Of a stretch of 64,000 nucleotides of DNA, positions 20,601-33,700 are shown piece after piece. Where the stretch lies: contig CP136069.1 in assembly GCA_032622095.1 (NCBI GenBank), forward strand, positions 36,680,194-36,744,193, in the 5' to 3' direction. A model generated the notes under the pieces. That model did not search any database. It saw only the letters and a program-made list of their open reading frames with translations, and was not told the DNA's origin. The stretch is from Siphonodentalium dalli (Eukaryota; Mollusca; Scaphopoda; Gadilida; Siphonodentaliidae). A program made the translations under genes and the position numbers. The number at the start of each line of letters is the position of its first letter. The stretch's first letter is position 1.

Positions 20601-22258
20601 ACAGCAGAGATGTCTTATCGTCATGCGATCCGAGTAACCCAGCAGAGATGTCTTATCGTCATGCGATCCGAGTAACCCAGCAGGGATGTCTTATCGTCAT
20701 GCGATCCGAGTAACAAGACGGGGGCACTTATCTTCATTCGACCCGAGTAACAAAGCGGGGAGGGTTTATCTTCATGAGCTCCGAGTAACAAAGCGGGGGT
20801 GGTCTTATCTTCGTGCAATCCGAGTAACACAACCGGGGCGTATTACTCTCAAACTAGCAGCGAAGTACATCCGATTAACACGGCAGGGATGTCTTATCGT
20901 CATGCGATCCGAGTGATAAAGCCGGGGGTTTTTATCTTCATGCGATCCGAGTAACACAGCAGAGATGTCTTATCGTCATGCGATCCGAGTAACACAGCAA
21001 TTATGTCTTATCGTCATGCGATCCGAGTAACACAGCAGGGATGTCTTATCGTCATGAGATCCGAGTAACACAGCAGGGGTGTCTTATCGTCATGCGATCC
21101 GAGTAACACAGCAGAGATGTATTATCGTCATGCGATCCGAGTAACACAGCAGAGATGTCTTATCGTCATGCGATCCGAGTAACACAGCAGGGATGTCTTA
21201 TCGTCATGCGATCCGAGTAACAAGGCGGGGAGGGTTTATCTTCGTGCGATCCGAGTAACACAACAGGGATGTCTTATCGTCATGCGATCCGAGTAACACA
21301 GCAGGGATGTCTTATCGTCATGCGACCCGAGTAACAAGGCGGGGGCTCTTATCTTCATTCGACCCGAGTAACAAAGCGTGGAGGGTTTATCTTCGTGCGA
21401 TCCGAGTAACACAACAGGGATGTCTTATCGGCATGCGATCCGAGTAACACAGCAGAGATGTATTATCTTCATGCGATCCGAGTAACACAGCAGAGATGTC
21501 TTATCGTCATGCGATCCGAGTAACGCAGCAGGGATGTCTTATCGTCATGCGATCCGAGTAACACAACAGGGATGTCTTATCGTCATGCGATCCGAGTAAC
21601 CCAGCAGGGATGTCTTATCGTCATGCGATCCGAGTAACAAGACGGGGGCACTTATCTTCATTCGACCCGAGTAACAAAGCGGGGAGGGTTTATCTTCATG
21701 AGATCCGAGTAACAAAGCGGGGGTGGTCTTATCTTCGTGCAATCCAAGTAACACAACCGGGGCGTATTACTTTCAAACTAGCAGCGAAGTACATCCGAGT
21801 AACACGATAAGGATGTCTTATCGTCATGCGATCCGGGTAACAAAGCCGGGGGTTTTATCTTCATGCGATCCGAGTAACACAGCAGGGATGTAGTATCGTC
21901 ATGCGATCCGGGTAACAAAGCCGGGGGTCTTATCGTCATGCGATCCGAGTAACAAAGCGGGGGTCTTATCTTTATGCGATCCGAGTAACAAAGCCGGGGG
22001 TCTTATCTTCATGCGATCCGAGTAACACAGCAATGATGTCTTATCGTCATGCGATCCTTGTAACAATTTGGGGTGGGTCTTATCTTCATGCGATCCGAGT
22101 AACAAAGCCGGGGTTTTATATTCTTGCGATCCGAGTAACAGCAGGGATGTCTTGTCGTCATGCGATCCGAGTAACAAAAAGGGGTGGGGTCTTATCTTCA
22201 TGCAATTCGGGTAACTGGTGGGGTCTTATCTTCATTCAGTCCGAGTAACACAACCGGC
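20601..22258 (+). repeat. 38 bp satellite, subtype B, with a higher-order repeat
   Basis: Unit GTAACACAGCAGGGATGTCT plus TATCGTCATGCGATCCGA; related to subtype A through the TCATGCGATCCGAGT core. A composite block ending 'ACACAACCGGGGCGTATTAC...AAACTAGCAGCGAAGTACAT' recurs at about 20,620-20,875 and 21,545-21,800 (offset 924 bp), and its end appears again at 22,240-22,290. This shows duplication of multi-unit segments. Short frames are repeat artefacts. Confidence 0.95.
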
Positions 22259-22429
22259 TCGTATTATTTTCAAACTAGCAGCGAAGTACACGTAGTTACG
22301 GCCAATTAACATCGTTTGCAAGCTTGATAATGGGAAATAGAACTTTTAGATAGAGGTCTCCAGCATGGTGCTCCGAACGAATGCGAGCCCCAGAATGTCT
22401 CTGATTGATTGTATATATTGTAATTTTAA

Positions 22430-22835
22430 CCCTTTACCCAACAGAGCGGCCCTGTGCGAATGCATTCTCTTACATATGCGAGTCGACCATAGGTCGCCTC
22501 GCATATATAAGAGAATGCATTGGCTTAACACATATTAAAAATGATCAAATTGTCAAAGAATGTAGAAAATAGTATAAGAAAAAATGGTAAAAAGTGTTAA
22601 AAAAATATTTGTTTTAGGCCAATGCATTCTCTTATATATGCGAGGCGACCTATGGTCGACTCGCATATATAAGAGAATGCATTGGCACAGGGCATAACTG
22701 TAACCATCACAATGTGGTCAATGAACCGGTTCCAATGATATCCATATTTGTATGGTGTTATTGAGACAGACCGAAGATATTTTAGGCTGTTGAAGCTTTA
22801 TTTGGGCGTTTTTTGCCGTTTTGTTGGGTAAAGGG
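22430..22835. mobile_element. piggyBac-like MITE flanked by TTAA, carrying two hairpin modules
   Basis: TIR CCCTTTACCCAACA (22,430-22,443) with exact inverse TGTTGGGTAAAGGG (22,822-22,835); both ends are immediately flanked by TTAA (22,426-22,429 and 22,836-22,839). TTAA target duplication with CCC/GGG ends is the piggyBac-superfamily signature. Inside are two hairpins (about 22,458-22,523 and 22,618-22,685) that are the same module as in the 17,013-17,469 element. 406 bp, no coding capacity. Confidence 0.82.
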
Positions 22836-22839
22836 TTAA

Positions 22840-23460
22840 ATGATGATAATGTAGACATGACCTAGATTCTCTCATATGCTTATTTTCAAAGATTAAACTT
22901 TCTGAAAATATCAGAAAAACTCAAATGAAAACGACGGTCGTGAATATCAGGGACTATTAGTGAATGACACAGTTATTTTAGACTTAAAAAATTCCAAATA
23001 AAATCAATATTAATTGATAGCCGCGTTTCCGGACAGGGGTCTTCGATTCGTATTTAGTATTTCATACCCAGGGAACTAATTAGATAAATTTACGGAAGAA
23101 ATAATCCACCTTTAACATGTGATTGTGTTTATAGCATTAGTGTAATGCAAACTATGGTGTGTATGCAAGCACGCCGGAAATTAATGTAATGTATTGAGTA
23201 ATCCCAAATGAAATGTTCAGATTATAAATTCAACAAACGACCTGTTACTGAACTTATTATCTACATTAGTCCCTCAATAAATAGGGCGCATTATGCACTT
23301 GTATTTATCTGTCGTCTGCCTTTGTTACCTGGACATCCCTCCAATGAATACTAGACGATTCCAATGTAGACTGTTATAACTGAATGAAAAAAATCAATTC
23401 AATATATAGATAGGGTACCTTTGTTGCTCTTTTCTCTATATTATCGATATATCGAACACC
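22840..23460. other. Non-coding spacer upstream of the 36 bp satellite
   Basis: AT-rich; no element ends or gene recognised. The last ~60 bp (TTTCTCTATATTATCGATAT) precede the GC-richer ATG-containing segment at 23,461. Confidence 0.3.
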
Positions 23461-23589
23461 ATGGCGACTGTCGGAGGGGTTGAGGTCATTCCGAGTGACG
23501 CCATGGGAAACGCTGACGTTCGTCTGTATGACAATCTTGATATACCTTCAACGAGAGAGTGCATGCGATGGTCATTGTGTCAGATATAG
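23461..23589 (+). CDS. Candidate short first exon or orphan ORF that runs into the satellite (uncertain)
   Basis: ATG in a good context (AACACCATGG) opens 42 codons (M-A-T-V-G-G-V-E-V-I-P-S-D-A-M-G-N-A-D-V), noticeably GC-richer than its flanks. The last ten codons (E-C-M-R-W-S-L-C-Q-I) are the first 36 bp satellite unit, ended by TAG. No family recognised. It might be the 5' coding end of a gene whose remainder was displaced by the satellite, or the sequence from which the satellite arose. It could equally be chance. Confidence 0.25.
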   Translation: MATVGGVEVIPSDAMGNADVRLYDNLDIPSTRECMRWSLCQI

Positions 23590-23612
23590 GTGAGATTGCA
23601 TGCGCTGGTCAT
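23546..23612 (+). repeat. Left stub of the 36 bp satellite
   Basis: About two units (GAGAGTGCATGCGATGGTCA TTGTGTCAGATATAG, then a GCATGCGCTGGTCATTATAT variant) identical in type to the array that resumes at 26,441. Broken at GATAC-TAGCAGGGTTACCC. Confidence 0.9.
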
Positions 23613-26389
23613 TATATCAGATACTAGCAGGGTTACCCAGCGTTGCCCAGGTTAATGTATGCTGTGGATATTTGTTGGGAATAGAGAATGCTCTTGCTTA
23701 AAGTGTTATACGTTTTCTCATAAATTGTATATTCAAATAGCATCACAAAACATGATTATTACAGTCATGGAATATAAGTAGTGGCTCACCTTGTCAATTG
23801 TCATTGTTTATCGCGATTAATCCGTTCCACCAATAATGAAGTATTTATTTATTTACAACTGCGTATACATTAGACGTTATAATATGATACATGAACATCA
23901 TAAACACATTAGTTCGATAAAAGATGATAATTGGGTTTTACATATTGAGATGTTTCAATCAATCTAGTGGGTTGGACTAAGATATCGAGGACACCTGGCT
24001 ATCATATCTCCATGAAGATACAGATGTTTCAAAGAAATTTCCAGGTGCTCCTCTGTTCATGGTGCTATATATTGGCTAAATATTCTTAGTTTAAACGAAA
24101 TATTGCTGCGCGTATATATCAGCTACATGTGCCAGTCACAGAGCGAGATTTTGAGTTGTTTATGTCAGTCGATGAGTCTGTTCTAAAACCCTTGTCAGAT
24201 GTCAGTATTGGTAGGATCCTGAAAAGTCTTGTGCTACAAACAGCATTTTCTTGTATATCAGAAGAAACTATATTTGACTGCACACTGAGATCACTATTTT
24301 TGAACAGGCCTTCCATAGCTCTTGACAAATTGTAACTTTTTGTGGAAACTGTATTGAATGGAACAGACTAATTTTTTTTATTATATATATGCAATCCTCT
24401 GACGGTTCGAGGTCTCTCAGTTTGCACGAATATATGTATCTCTTTAATAGAATGATAAATATACGTTTAATGCTTCTTCTAGTTATCTCTTTTTGCTAGC
24501 TCATTGTGTGAATGCCTTGATTGCCATTCTCATATAAATATGACTGTTAAGAAGATATAATTGTTCAAGTGACTTATGTGGGTCACCATATATCGGGGTT
24601 GTGAAATGTGAACGACCAACTACTTAAAATGATATGGAGATGGCCTGGTGACTGTATATAACTTATATGTGGATATCGGCGAATAGCAATCTTATCAATG
24701 ATAGTGCATATCCGCTCGCCATCCGTGACGCAAACGACACCAAATGTGATTTAATTCATGGTATATCATTAGAGAAAAACGTGTATGAATTTGGTGGAAT
24801 TTGGTTTATTAAATCAATTGTTGATGCAACGCTGACTCGAACAACACCATATTGCGAAGGTGATTATGTATTCGTTTGGTGGAAATCAGCGACAAAACTA
24901 TTTCACCATATTTTTTTAATTTCCCCTCCCACCAACAGCGTCATTTTAGAAAATTTTAACCCGCACCATTATCTTCCTTGTAAAAAGTTACCCATCTTAG
25001 AACGCCTTGGTGCCATCTCGATTGTACCGCGTGAAGTTATATATAGAACGCACACAGACAGACAAAATGACAGACAGACAGCACGATTTTATTTCTTGTA
25101 TCATTTGAGAAGAACGTGTCTGAATTTGATGGTAATTGGTACTAAAAATATTTTGTATCAGTTTTGGTGACCCTCCCGTCCCTATTTCGGACTCAAGCTG
25201 CACACACTAAGACTCATTATAGATTAGAGATGCATATATATGAAATTGGTGAAAATTGGCGAGTATACAAATTCGTATCAAATTTAAGGTCCCCATATCT
25301 CTCACCCATAGGGCACCAATTTGGTATATATAAACAACACGATAAGATTCCTCGTATGACGGAGAAGAATATGTATCAATCTGGTGGAAATCGGCACTAA
25401 ACATATAGATATAATGTTTTGTGTCCCTCTCATCTCTATACACCACTGACTCGAATGGCTCCACTTGTGACATCCTTAAACCACACGATTACACTCCTGA
25501 TATCATGGAGATGATTGTTTATAAGTTTGGTAATAATCGGCGACTAAACAATTTTGTTATCAAATTTGGTGCCAATCCATCCCCTCTCCACCTCTCACCC
25601 AAACAGCACCACTATGGCGTCTTTAAATCACGATTAGATTCCTCGTATCATGGGTAAGAACGTGTATCAATTTGGTGGAAATTGGCGCTAAAACAACTGT
25701 GCATCAATTTTGGTGCCCCTGTCCCTTTCAATGCAACCCTGACTCGAATGAGGCCACATTTGACAGATAAAAGCCACAACATTAGACTCCTCATACCGTG
25801 GGGATGATTTTGTATAAGTGTGGTGGCAATCGGCGACTTATTATCAAATTTAGTGCCCACCCCTCCCAATTTCTCATCCAAAAACAACAGTTTGGCGTTG
25901 TTAATTCGCACAATTAGATTCCTTGTATCATGAAGAAGAATATCTATCAATTTGGTGGAAATTGGCGCTAAAATTAGTTTTATCAATTTTGATGCCCCTC
26001 TCCCCTTCCGTTCATCCCTGACTCAAACGACGCCACATTTGACATATTTAAACCACACCGTTGGATTCTTCATATCTTGGCAATCGTGGCAATCGGCGAC
26101 AGAACAAAAATCTGCCCCCACCCTTCCGGGCACCCCTGACGCGAACGGCGTGACTTTTGCCATAATTAAACCACGACATTAGATTCCTCATATTATGGGG
26201 ATGATTATATATAAGTTTGGTGGCAATCGGCGACAATTTTTTTTTCTGCCCCTCCCCCTTTTCTGCCCCGACAACAACGGCGTCACTTTAGAAAATTCTA
26301 ACCTTGACCATTATCTTTCTCGTAAAAAGCTACTCCTAGTAGACCCCTTTGGCATCATCTAGATGGTCCCCTGTGAATTTCTATAGAAC

Positions 26390-26424
<35 letters not shown>

Positions 26425-26440
26425 TTCGCAAATATAGATA
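23613..26440 (+). mobile_element. Retroposon-like composite insertion splitting the 36 bp satellite
   Basis: Left end AGCAGGGTTACCCAGCGTTG; right end a (CAGA)n run at about 26,391-26,422 then ATATAGATATATAGATAG before the satellite resumes. In between are diverged ~115-155 bp blocks (marker ATTAGATTCCTCATAT, then TTTGGTGGCAATCGGCGAC; near 25,340, 25,490, 25,632, 25,785, 25,913, 26,060 and 26,175). There are two copies of the end block 'TATATAGAACGCACACAGACA' (25,040-25,080 and 26,380-26,420). Short tandem tails such as (CAGA)n are common at the 3' ends of some non-LTR retroposons. No reverse transcriptase was found. The frame at 24,129-24,335 (68 codons, F-E-L-F-M-S-V-D-E) is unrecognised. 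A reverse copy of the family lies at 6,117-6,590. Confidence 0.55.
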
Positions 26441-29400
26441 TATAGATAGAGCGAGTGTATGCGATGGTCATTATATCAGATACAGAGAGAGTGCATGTGA
26501 TGGTCATTATATCAGATATTGAGAGAGTACATGCGATGGTCATTATGTCAGATGTAGAGGGAGCGCATGAGATGGTCATTATGTCAGACATAGAGCGAGT
26601 GCATGCGATTGTCATTATGTCTGATATAGAGGGAGTGCATGCGATGGTCATTATGTCAGATACAGTGAGAGAGTGCATGCGATGGTCATTATGTCAGACA
26701 TAGAGCGAGTGCATGCGATGGTCATTGTGTCAGATATAGAGGGAGTGCATGCGATTGTCATTGTGTCTGATACAGAGAGAGAGAGAGAGCGCATGCGATG
26801 GTCATAATGTCAGATGCAGAGGGAGTGCATGCGATTGTCATTGTGTCAGACGCAAAGAGGGGGCATGCTATGGTCATTATATCAGAAATAGGGGTAGTGA
26901 ATGCGAGGGTCATTATGTCAGATACAGAGAGAGTGCATGCGATGGTCATTGTGTCAGATATAGAGGGAGTGCATGCGATGGTCATTATATCAGATATAGA
27001 GCGAGTTCATGCATTGGTCATTATGTCAGATGCAGAGAGAGTGCATGCGATGGTCATTATGTCAGATGCAGAGAGAGTGCACGCGATGGTCATTATATCT
27101 GATATAGAGGGTGTGCATGCGATGGTCATTATGACTGACATACATGTAGAGAGAGCGCGTGCGATGGTCATTATGTCAGATATAGACAGAGAGCATGCGA
27201 GGGTCATTATGTCCGATATAGAGAGAGCGCATGCGATGGTCATTATGTCCGATATAGAGGGAGTGCATGCGATGGTCATTATATCCGATATAGAGCGAGT
27301 GCGTGCGATGGTCATTATGTCTGACATACATGTATAGAGAGCGCGTGCGATGGTCATTATGTCAGATATAGACAGAGTGCATGCGATGGTCATTATGTCC
27401 GATATACAGCGAGTGCGTGCGATGGTCATTATATCAGATACAGAGAGAGTGCATGCGATGGTCATTATATCAGATACAGACAGAGTGCATGCGATGGTCA
27501 TTATATCAGATACAGAGGGAGTGCATGTGGTGGTCATTAATTCATATACAGAGGGAGTGCATGCGATGGTCATTATATCATATACAGAGGGAGTGCATGC
27601 GATGGTCATTATATCAGATATAGAGAGAGTGCATGCGATGGTCATTATATCAGATACAGAGAGAGTGCATGCGATGGTCTTTATATCATATACAGAGAGA
27701 GTGCATGCGATGGTCTTTATATCATATACAGAGGGAGTGCATGCGATGGTCATTATATCAGATGCAGAGAGAGTGCATGCGATGGTCTTTATATCAGATG
27801 CAGAGAGAGTGCATGCGATGGTCTTTATATCATATACAGAGGGAGTGCATGCGATGGTCATTATATCAGATATAGAGAGATGGCATGCGATGGTCATTAT
27901 ATCAAATACAGAGAGAGTTCATTCGATGATCATTATATCAAATACAGAGAGTGCATTCGATGATCATTATATCAGATACAGAGAGAGTGCATGCGATGGT
28001 CATTATATCATATACAGAGAGAGTGCATGCGATGGTCATTATATCATATACAGAGGGAGTGCATGCGATGGTCATTATATCAGATATAGAGAGAGTGCAT
28101 GCGATGGTCATTATATCAGATACAGAGAGAGTGCATTCGATGGTCATTCTATCATATACAGAGGGAGTGCATGCGATGGTCATTATATCAGATATAGAGA
28201 GATGGCATGCGATGGTCATTATATCAAATACAGAGAGAGTGCATTCGATGATCATTATATCAAATACAGAGAGTGCATTCGATGATCATTATATCAGATA
28301 CAGAGAGAGTGCATGCGATGGTCATTATATCAGATACAGAGAGAGTGCATGCGATGGTAATTATATCAAATACAGAGAGTGCATTCGATGATCATTATAT
28401 CAAATACAGAAAGTGCATTCGATGATCATTATATCAGATACAGAGAGAGTGCATGCGATGGTCATTATATCAGATACAGAGAGTGTGCATGCGATGGTCA
28501 TTATGACAGATCAATAGAGAGTGCATTCGATGATCATTAGATCAGATGCAGAGGGAGTGCATGCGATAGTCATTGTATCAAATACAGAGAGTGCAAGCGA
28601 TGGTCATTATATCAGATACTGAGCGAGTGCATGCGATGGTCATTATATCAGATACAGAGAGTGTGCATGCGATGGTCATTATATCAGATACAGAGGGAGT
28701 GCATGCGATAGTCATTCTATCAGATACAGAGAGTGCATGCGATGGTCATTATATCAGATACAGAGGGAGTGTATGCGATGGTCATTATATCAGATACAGT
28801 GAGAGTGCATGCGATGGTCATTATATCAGATGCAGAGAGAGAGTGCATGCGATGGTCATTATATCATATACAGAGGAAGTGCATGCGATGGTCATTATAT
28901 CAGATATAGAGAGATGGCATGCGATGATCATTATATCAGATACAGAGAGAATGCATGCGATAGTCATTATATCAGATCTAGAGAGATGGCATGCGATGGT
29001 CATTATATCATATACAGAGAGAGTGCATGCGATGGTCATTATATCAGATGCAGAGAGAGTGCATGCAATGGTCATTATATCATATACAGAGGGAGTGCAT
29101 GCGATGGTCATTATATCATATAGAGAGAGAGTGCATGCGATGGTCATTATATCAGATATAGAGAGATGGCATGCGATGATCATTATTTCAGACACAGAGA
29201 GAATGCATGCGATAGTCATTATATCAGATACAGAGAGAGTTCATGCGATGGTCATTATATCATATACAGAGGGAGTGCATGCGATGGTCATTATATCAGA
29301 TACAGAGAGAGTGCATGCGATAGTCATTATATCAGATACAGAGAGAGTTCATGCGATGGTCATTATATCATATACAGAGGGAGTGCATGCAATGGTCATT

Positions 29401-30732
29401 ATATCATATACAGAGGGAGTGCATGCGATGGTCATTATATCATATACAGAGGGAGTGCATGCGATGGTCATTATATCAGATATAGAGAGATGGCATGCGA
29501 TGATCATTATTTCAGACACAGAGAGAATGCATGCGATAGTCATTATATCAGATACAGAGAGAGTTCATGCGATGGTCATTATATCAGATACAGAGAGAAT
29601 GCATGCGATAGTCATTATATCAGATATAGAGAGATGGCATGCGATGGTCATTATATCATATACAGAGAGAGTGCATGCGATGGTCATTATATCAGATGCA
29701 GAGGGAGTGCATGCAATGGTCATTATATCATATACAGAGGGAGTGCATGCGATGGTCATTATATCATATACAGAGAGAGTGCATGCGATAGTCATTATAT
29801 CATATACAGAGGGAGTGCATGCGATGATCATTATATCAGAAACAGAGAGAGTGCATGCGATAGTCATTATATCAGATACAGAGAGAATGCATGCGATAGT
29901 CATTATATCAGATACAGAGAGAGTACATGCGATGGTCATTATATCAGATATATAGAGAGTGCATGCGATGGTCATTATATCAGTTACAGAGAGAGTGCAT
30001 GCGGTGGTCATTATATCAGATACAGAGAGCGTGCATGCGATGGTCATTATATCATATATTGAGGGAGTGCATGCGATGGTCATTATATCATATACAGAGG
30101 GAGTGCATGCGGTGGTCATTATATCAGATACAGAGGGAGTGCATGCGGTGGTCATTATATCAGATACAGAGAGCGTGCATGCGATGGTCATTATATCATA
30201 TATTGAGGGAGTGCATGCGATGGTCATTATGTCTGATACAGAGAGAGTACATGCGATGGTCATTATATCAGATACAGAGAGAGTGCATGCGATGGTCATT
30301 ATATCAGATACAGAGGGAGTGTATGCGATGGTCATTATGTCAGATACAGAGAGAGTGCATGCGATAGTCATTATATCAGATACAGAGAGTGTGCATGCGA
30401 TGGTCATTATATCAGATATAGAGAGAGTGCATGCGACGGTCATTATATCAGATATAGAGAGAGCTCATGTGATGGTCATTTTATCAGATACAGAGGGAGT
30501 GCATGCGATGGTCATTATGTCAGATACAGAGCGAGTGCATGCGATAGTCATTATATCAGATACAGAGAGAGTGCATGCGATGGTCGTTATATCATATACA
30601 GAGGGAGTGTATGTGATTGTTATTATATCAGATATAGAGGGAGTGTATGAGATAGTCATTCTATCAAATACAGAGAGTGCATGCGATGGTCATTAAGTCA
30701 GATATAGAGAGAGCGCATGCGATGGACATTAA

Positions 30733-33700
30733 GTCAGATATAGAGAGATTGCATGCGATGGTCATTTAGTCATATACAGAGAGACCGAAAGCGATGGCCA
30801 TTATGTCACATATAGAGAGAGCACGTGCGATGGTCATTATATCAGATACAGAGAGAGTGAATGCGATGGTCACTATATCAGATACAGTGGGAGTGCATGC
30901 GATGGTCATTATATCAGATACAGAGAGAGTGCATGCGATGGTCATTATATCAGATACAGAGGGAGTGCATGCGATGGTCATTATGTCAGATATAGAGAGA
31001 GCTCATGTGATGGGCATTGTTTCAGATATAGAGAGAGCTCATGTGATGGTCATTATGACAGATATAGAGGGAGTGCATGCGATGGTCACTATATCAGATA
31101 CAGTGGGAGTGCATGCGATGGTCATTATATCAGATACAGAGAGAGTGAATGCGATGGTCACTATATCAGATACAGTGGGAGTGCATGCGATGGTCATTAT
31201 ATCAGATACAGAGAGAGTGCATGCGATGGTCATTATGTCAGATATAGAGAGAGCTCATGTGATGGGCATTGTTTCAGATATAGAGAGAGCTCATGTGATG
31301 GTCATTATGACAGATATAGAGAGAGTGCATGCGATGGTCAGATATAGAGAGAGCTCATGTGATGGTCATTATGTCAGATATAGAGAGAGTGCATGCGATG
31401 GTCAGATATAGAGAGAGCTCATGTGATGATCATTATGTCAGATATAGAGAGAGCTCATGTGATGGTCATTATGACAGATATAGAGAGAGTGAATGCGATG
31501 GTCAGATATAGAGAGAGCTCATGTGATGGTCATTATGTCAGATATAGAGAGAGTGCATGCGATGGTCAGATATAGAGAGAGCTCATGTGATGATCATTAT
31601 GTCAGATATAGAGAGAGTGCATGCGATGGTCATTAAGTCAGATATAGAGGGAGTGCATGCGATGGTCATTATATCAGATATAGAGAGAGCTCATGTGATG
31701 GTCATTATATCAGATACAGAGGGAGTGCATGCGATGGTCATTATGTCAGATATAGAGGGAGTGCATGCGATGGTCATTATATCTGATATAGAGAGAGCTC
31801 ATGTGATGGTCATTATATCAGATACAGAGGGAGTGCATGCGATGGTCAGATATAGAGAGAGCTCATGTGATGGTCATTATGTCAGATATAGAGAGAGTGC
31901 ATGCGATGGTCATTAAGTCAGATATAGAGGGAGTGCATGCGATGGTCATTATATCAGATATAGAGAGAGCTCATGTGATGGTCATTATATCAGATACAGA
32001 GGGAGTGCATGCGATGGTCATTATGTCAGATATAGAGGGAGTGCATGCGATGGTCAGATATAGAGAGAGCTCATGTGATGGTCATTATGTCAGATATAGA
32101 GAGAGTGCATGCGATGGTCATTAAGTCAGATATAGAGGGAGTGCATGCGATGGTCATTATATCAGATATAGAGAGAGCTCATGTGATGGTCATTATATCA
32201 GATACAGAGGGAGTGCATGCGATGGTCATTATGTCGGATATATAGAGAGTGCATGCGATGGTCATTATGTCAGATATAGAGAGAGCTCATGTGATGGTCA
32301 TTATATCAGATACAGAGAGAGTGAATGCGATGGTCACTATATCAGATACAGTGGGAGTGCATGCGATGGTCATTATATCAGATACAGAGAGAGTGCATGC
32401 GATGGTCATTATATCAGATACAGAGAGAGTGCATGCGATGGTCATTATATCAGATACAGAGAGAGTGCATGCGATGGTCATTATGACAGATATAGAGGGA
32501 GTGCATGCGATGGTCATTATGTCAGACATATAGATAGCGCGGGCGATGGTCATTATGTCAGATATAGAGCGAGTGCATGCGATGGTCATTATATCAGATA
32601 CAGAAAGACTGCATGCGATGGTCATTATGTCAGATACAGAGGGAGTGTATGCGATGGTCATTGTGTCAGATACAGAGGGAGTGTATGCCATGGTCATTAT
32701 GTCAGATACAGAGAGAGTGCTTGCGATGGACATTATATCTGATACAGAGAGAGTGCATACTATGGTCATTATGTCAGATACAGAGAGAGTGCTTGCGATG
32801 GTCATTATATCTGATACAGAGAGAGTGCATACTATGGTCATTATATCAGATACAGAGAGAGTGCATGCGATGGTCATTATATCAGATACAGAGGGAGTGC
32901 GTGGGATGGTCATTATATCAGATACAGAGAGAGTGCATGCGATGGTCATTATATCAGATGCAGAGAGAATGCATGCGATGGTCATTATAGCAGATGCAGA
33001 GAGAGTTCGTGCGATGGTCATTATATCAGATGCAGAGAGAGTGCATGCGATGGTCATTATATCAGTTGCAGATAGAGTTCATGCGATGGTCGTTATATCA
33101 TATACAGAGGGAGTGCATGTGATTGTTATTATATCAGATATAGAGGGAGTGTATGAGATAGTCATTCTATCAAATACAGAGAGTGCATGCGATGGTCATT
33201 AAGTCAGATATAGAGAGAGCGCATGCGATGGTCATTAAGTCAGATATAGAGAGATTGCATGCGATGGTCATTTAGTCATATACAGAGAGACCGAAAGCGA
33301 TGGCCATTATGTCACATATAGAGAGAGCACGTGCGATGGTCATTATATCAGATACAGAGAGAGTGAATGCGATGGTCACTATATCAGATACAGTGGGAGT
33401 GCATGCGATGGTCATTATATCAGATACAGAGAGAGTGCATGCGATGGTCATTATATCAGATACAGAGGGAGTGCATGCGATGGTCATTATGTCAGATATA
33501 GAGAGAGCTCATGTGATGGGCATTGTTTCAGATATAGAGAGAGCTCATGTGATGGTCATTATGACAGATATAGAGGGAGTGCATGCGATGGTCACTATAT
33601 CAGATACAGTGGGAGTGCATGCGATGGTCATTATATCAGATACAGAGAGAGTGAATGCGATGGTCACTATATCAGATACAGTGGGAGTGCATGCGATGGT

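Noticed and set aside
20621-22201. Minus frames rich in L-L-G-S-H-D-D-K-T
   Set aside because: Artefact of the 38 bp satellite; the frame shifts each unit and peptides are only locally repetitive.
24129-24335. 68-codon frame with a protein-like composition (F-E-L-F-M-S-V-D-E)
   Set aside because: No domain recognised, an equally long antisense frame overlaps it, and it lies within the repeat-derived insertion; mentioned only in that entry.
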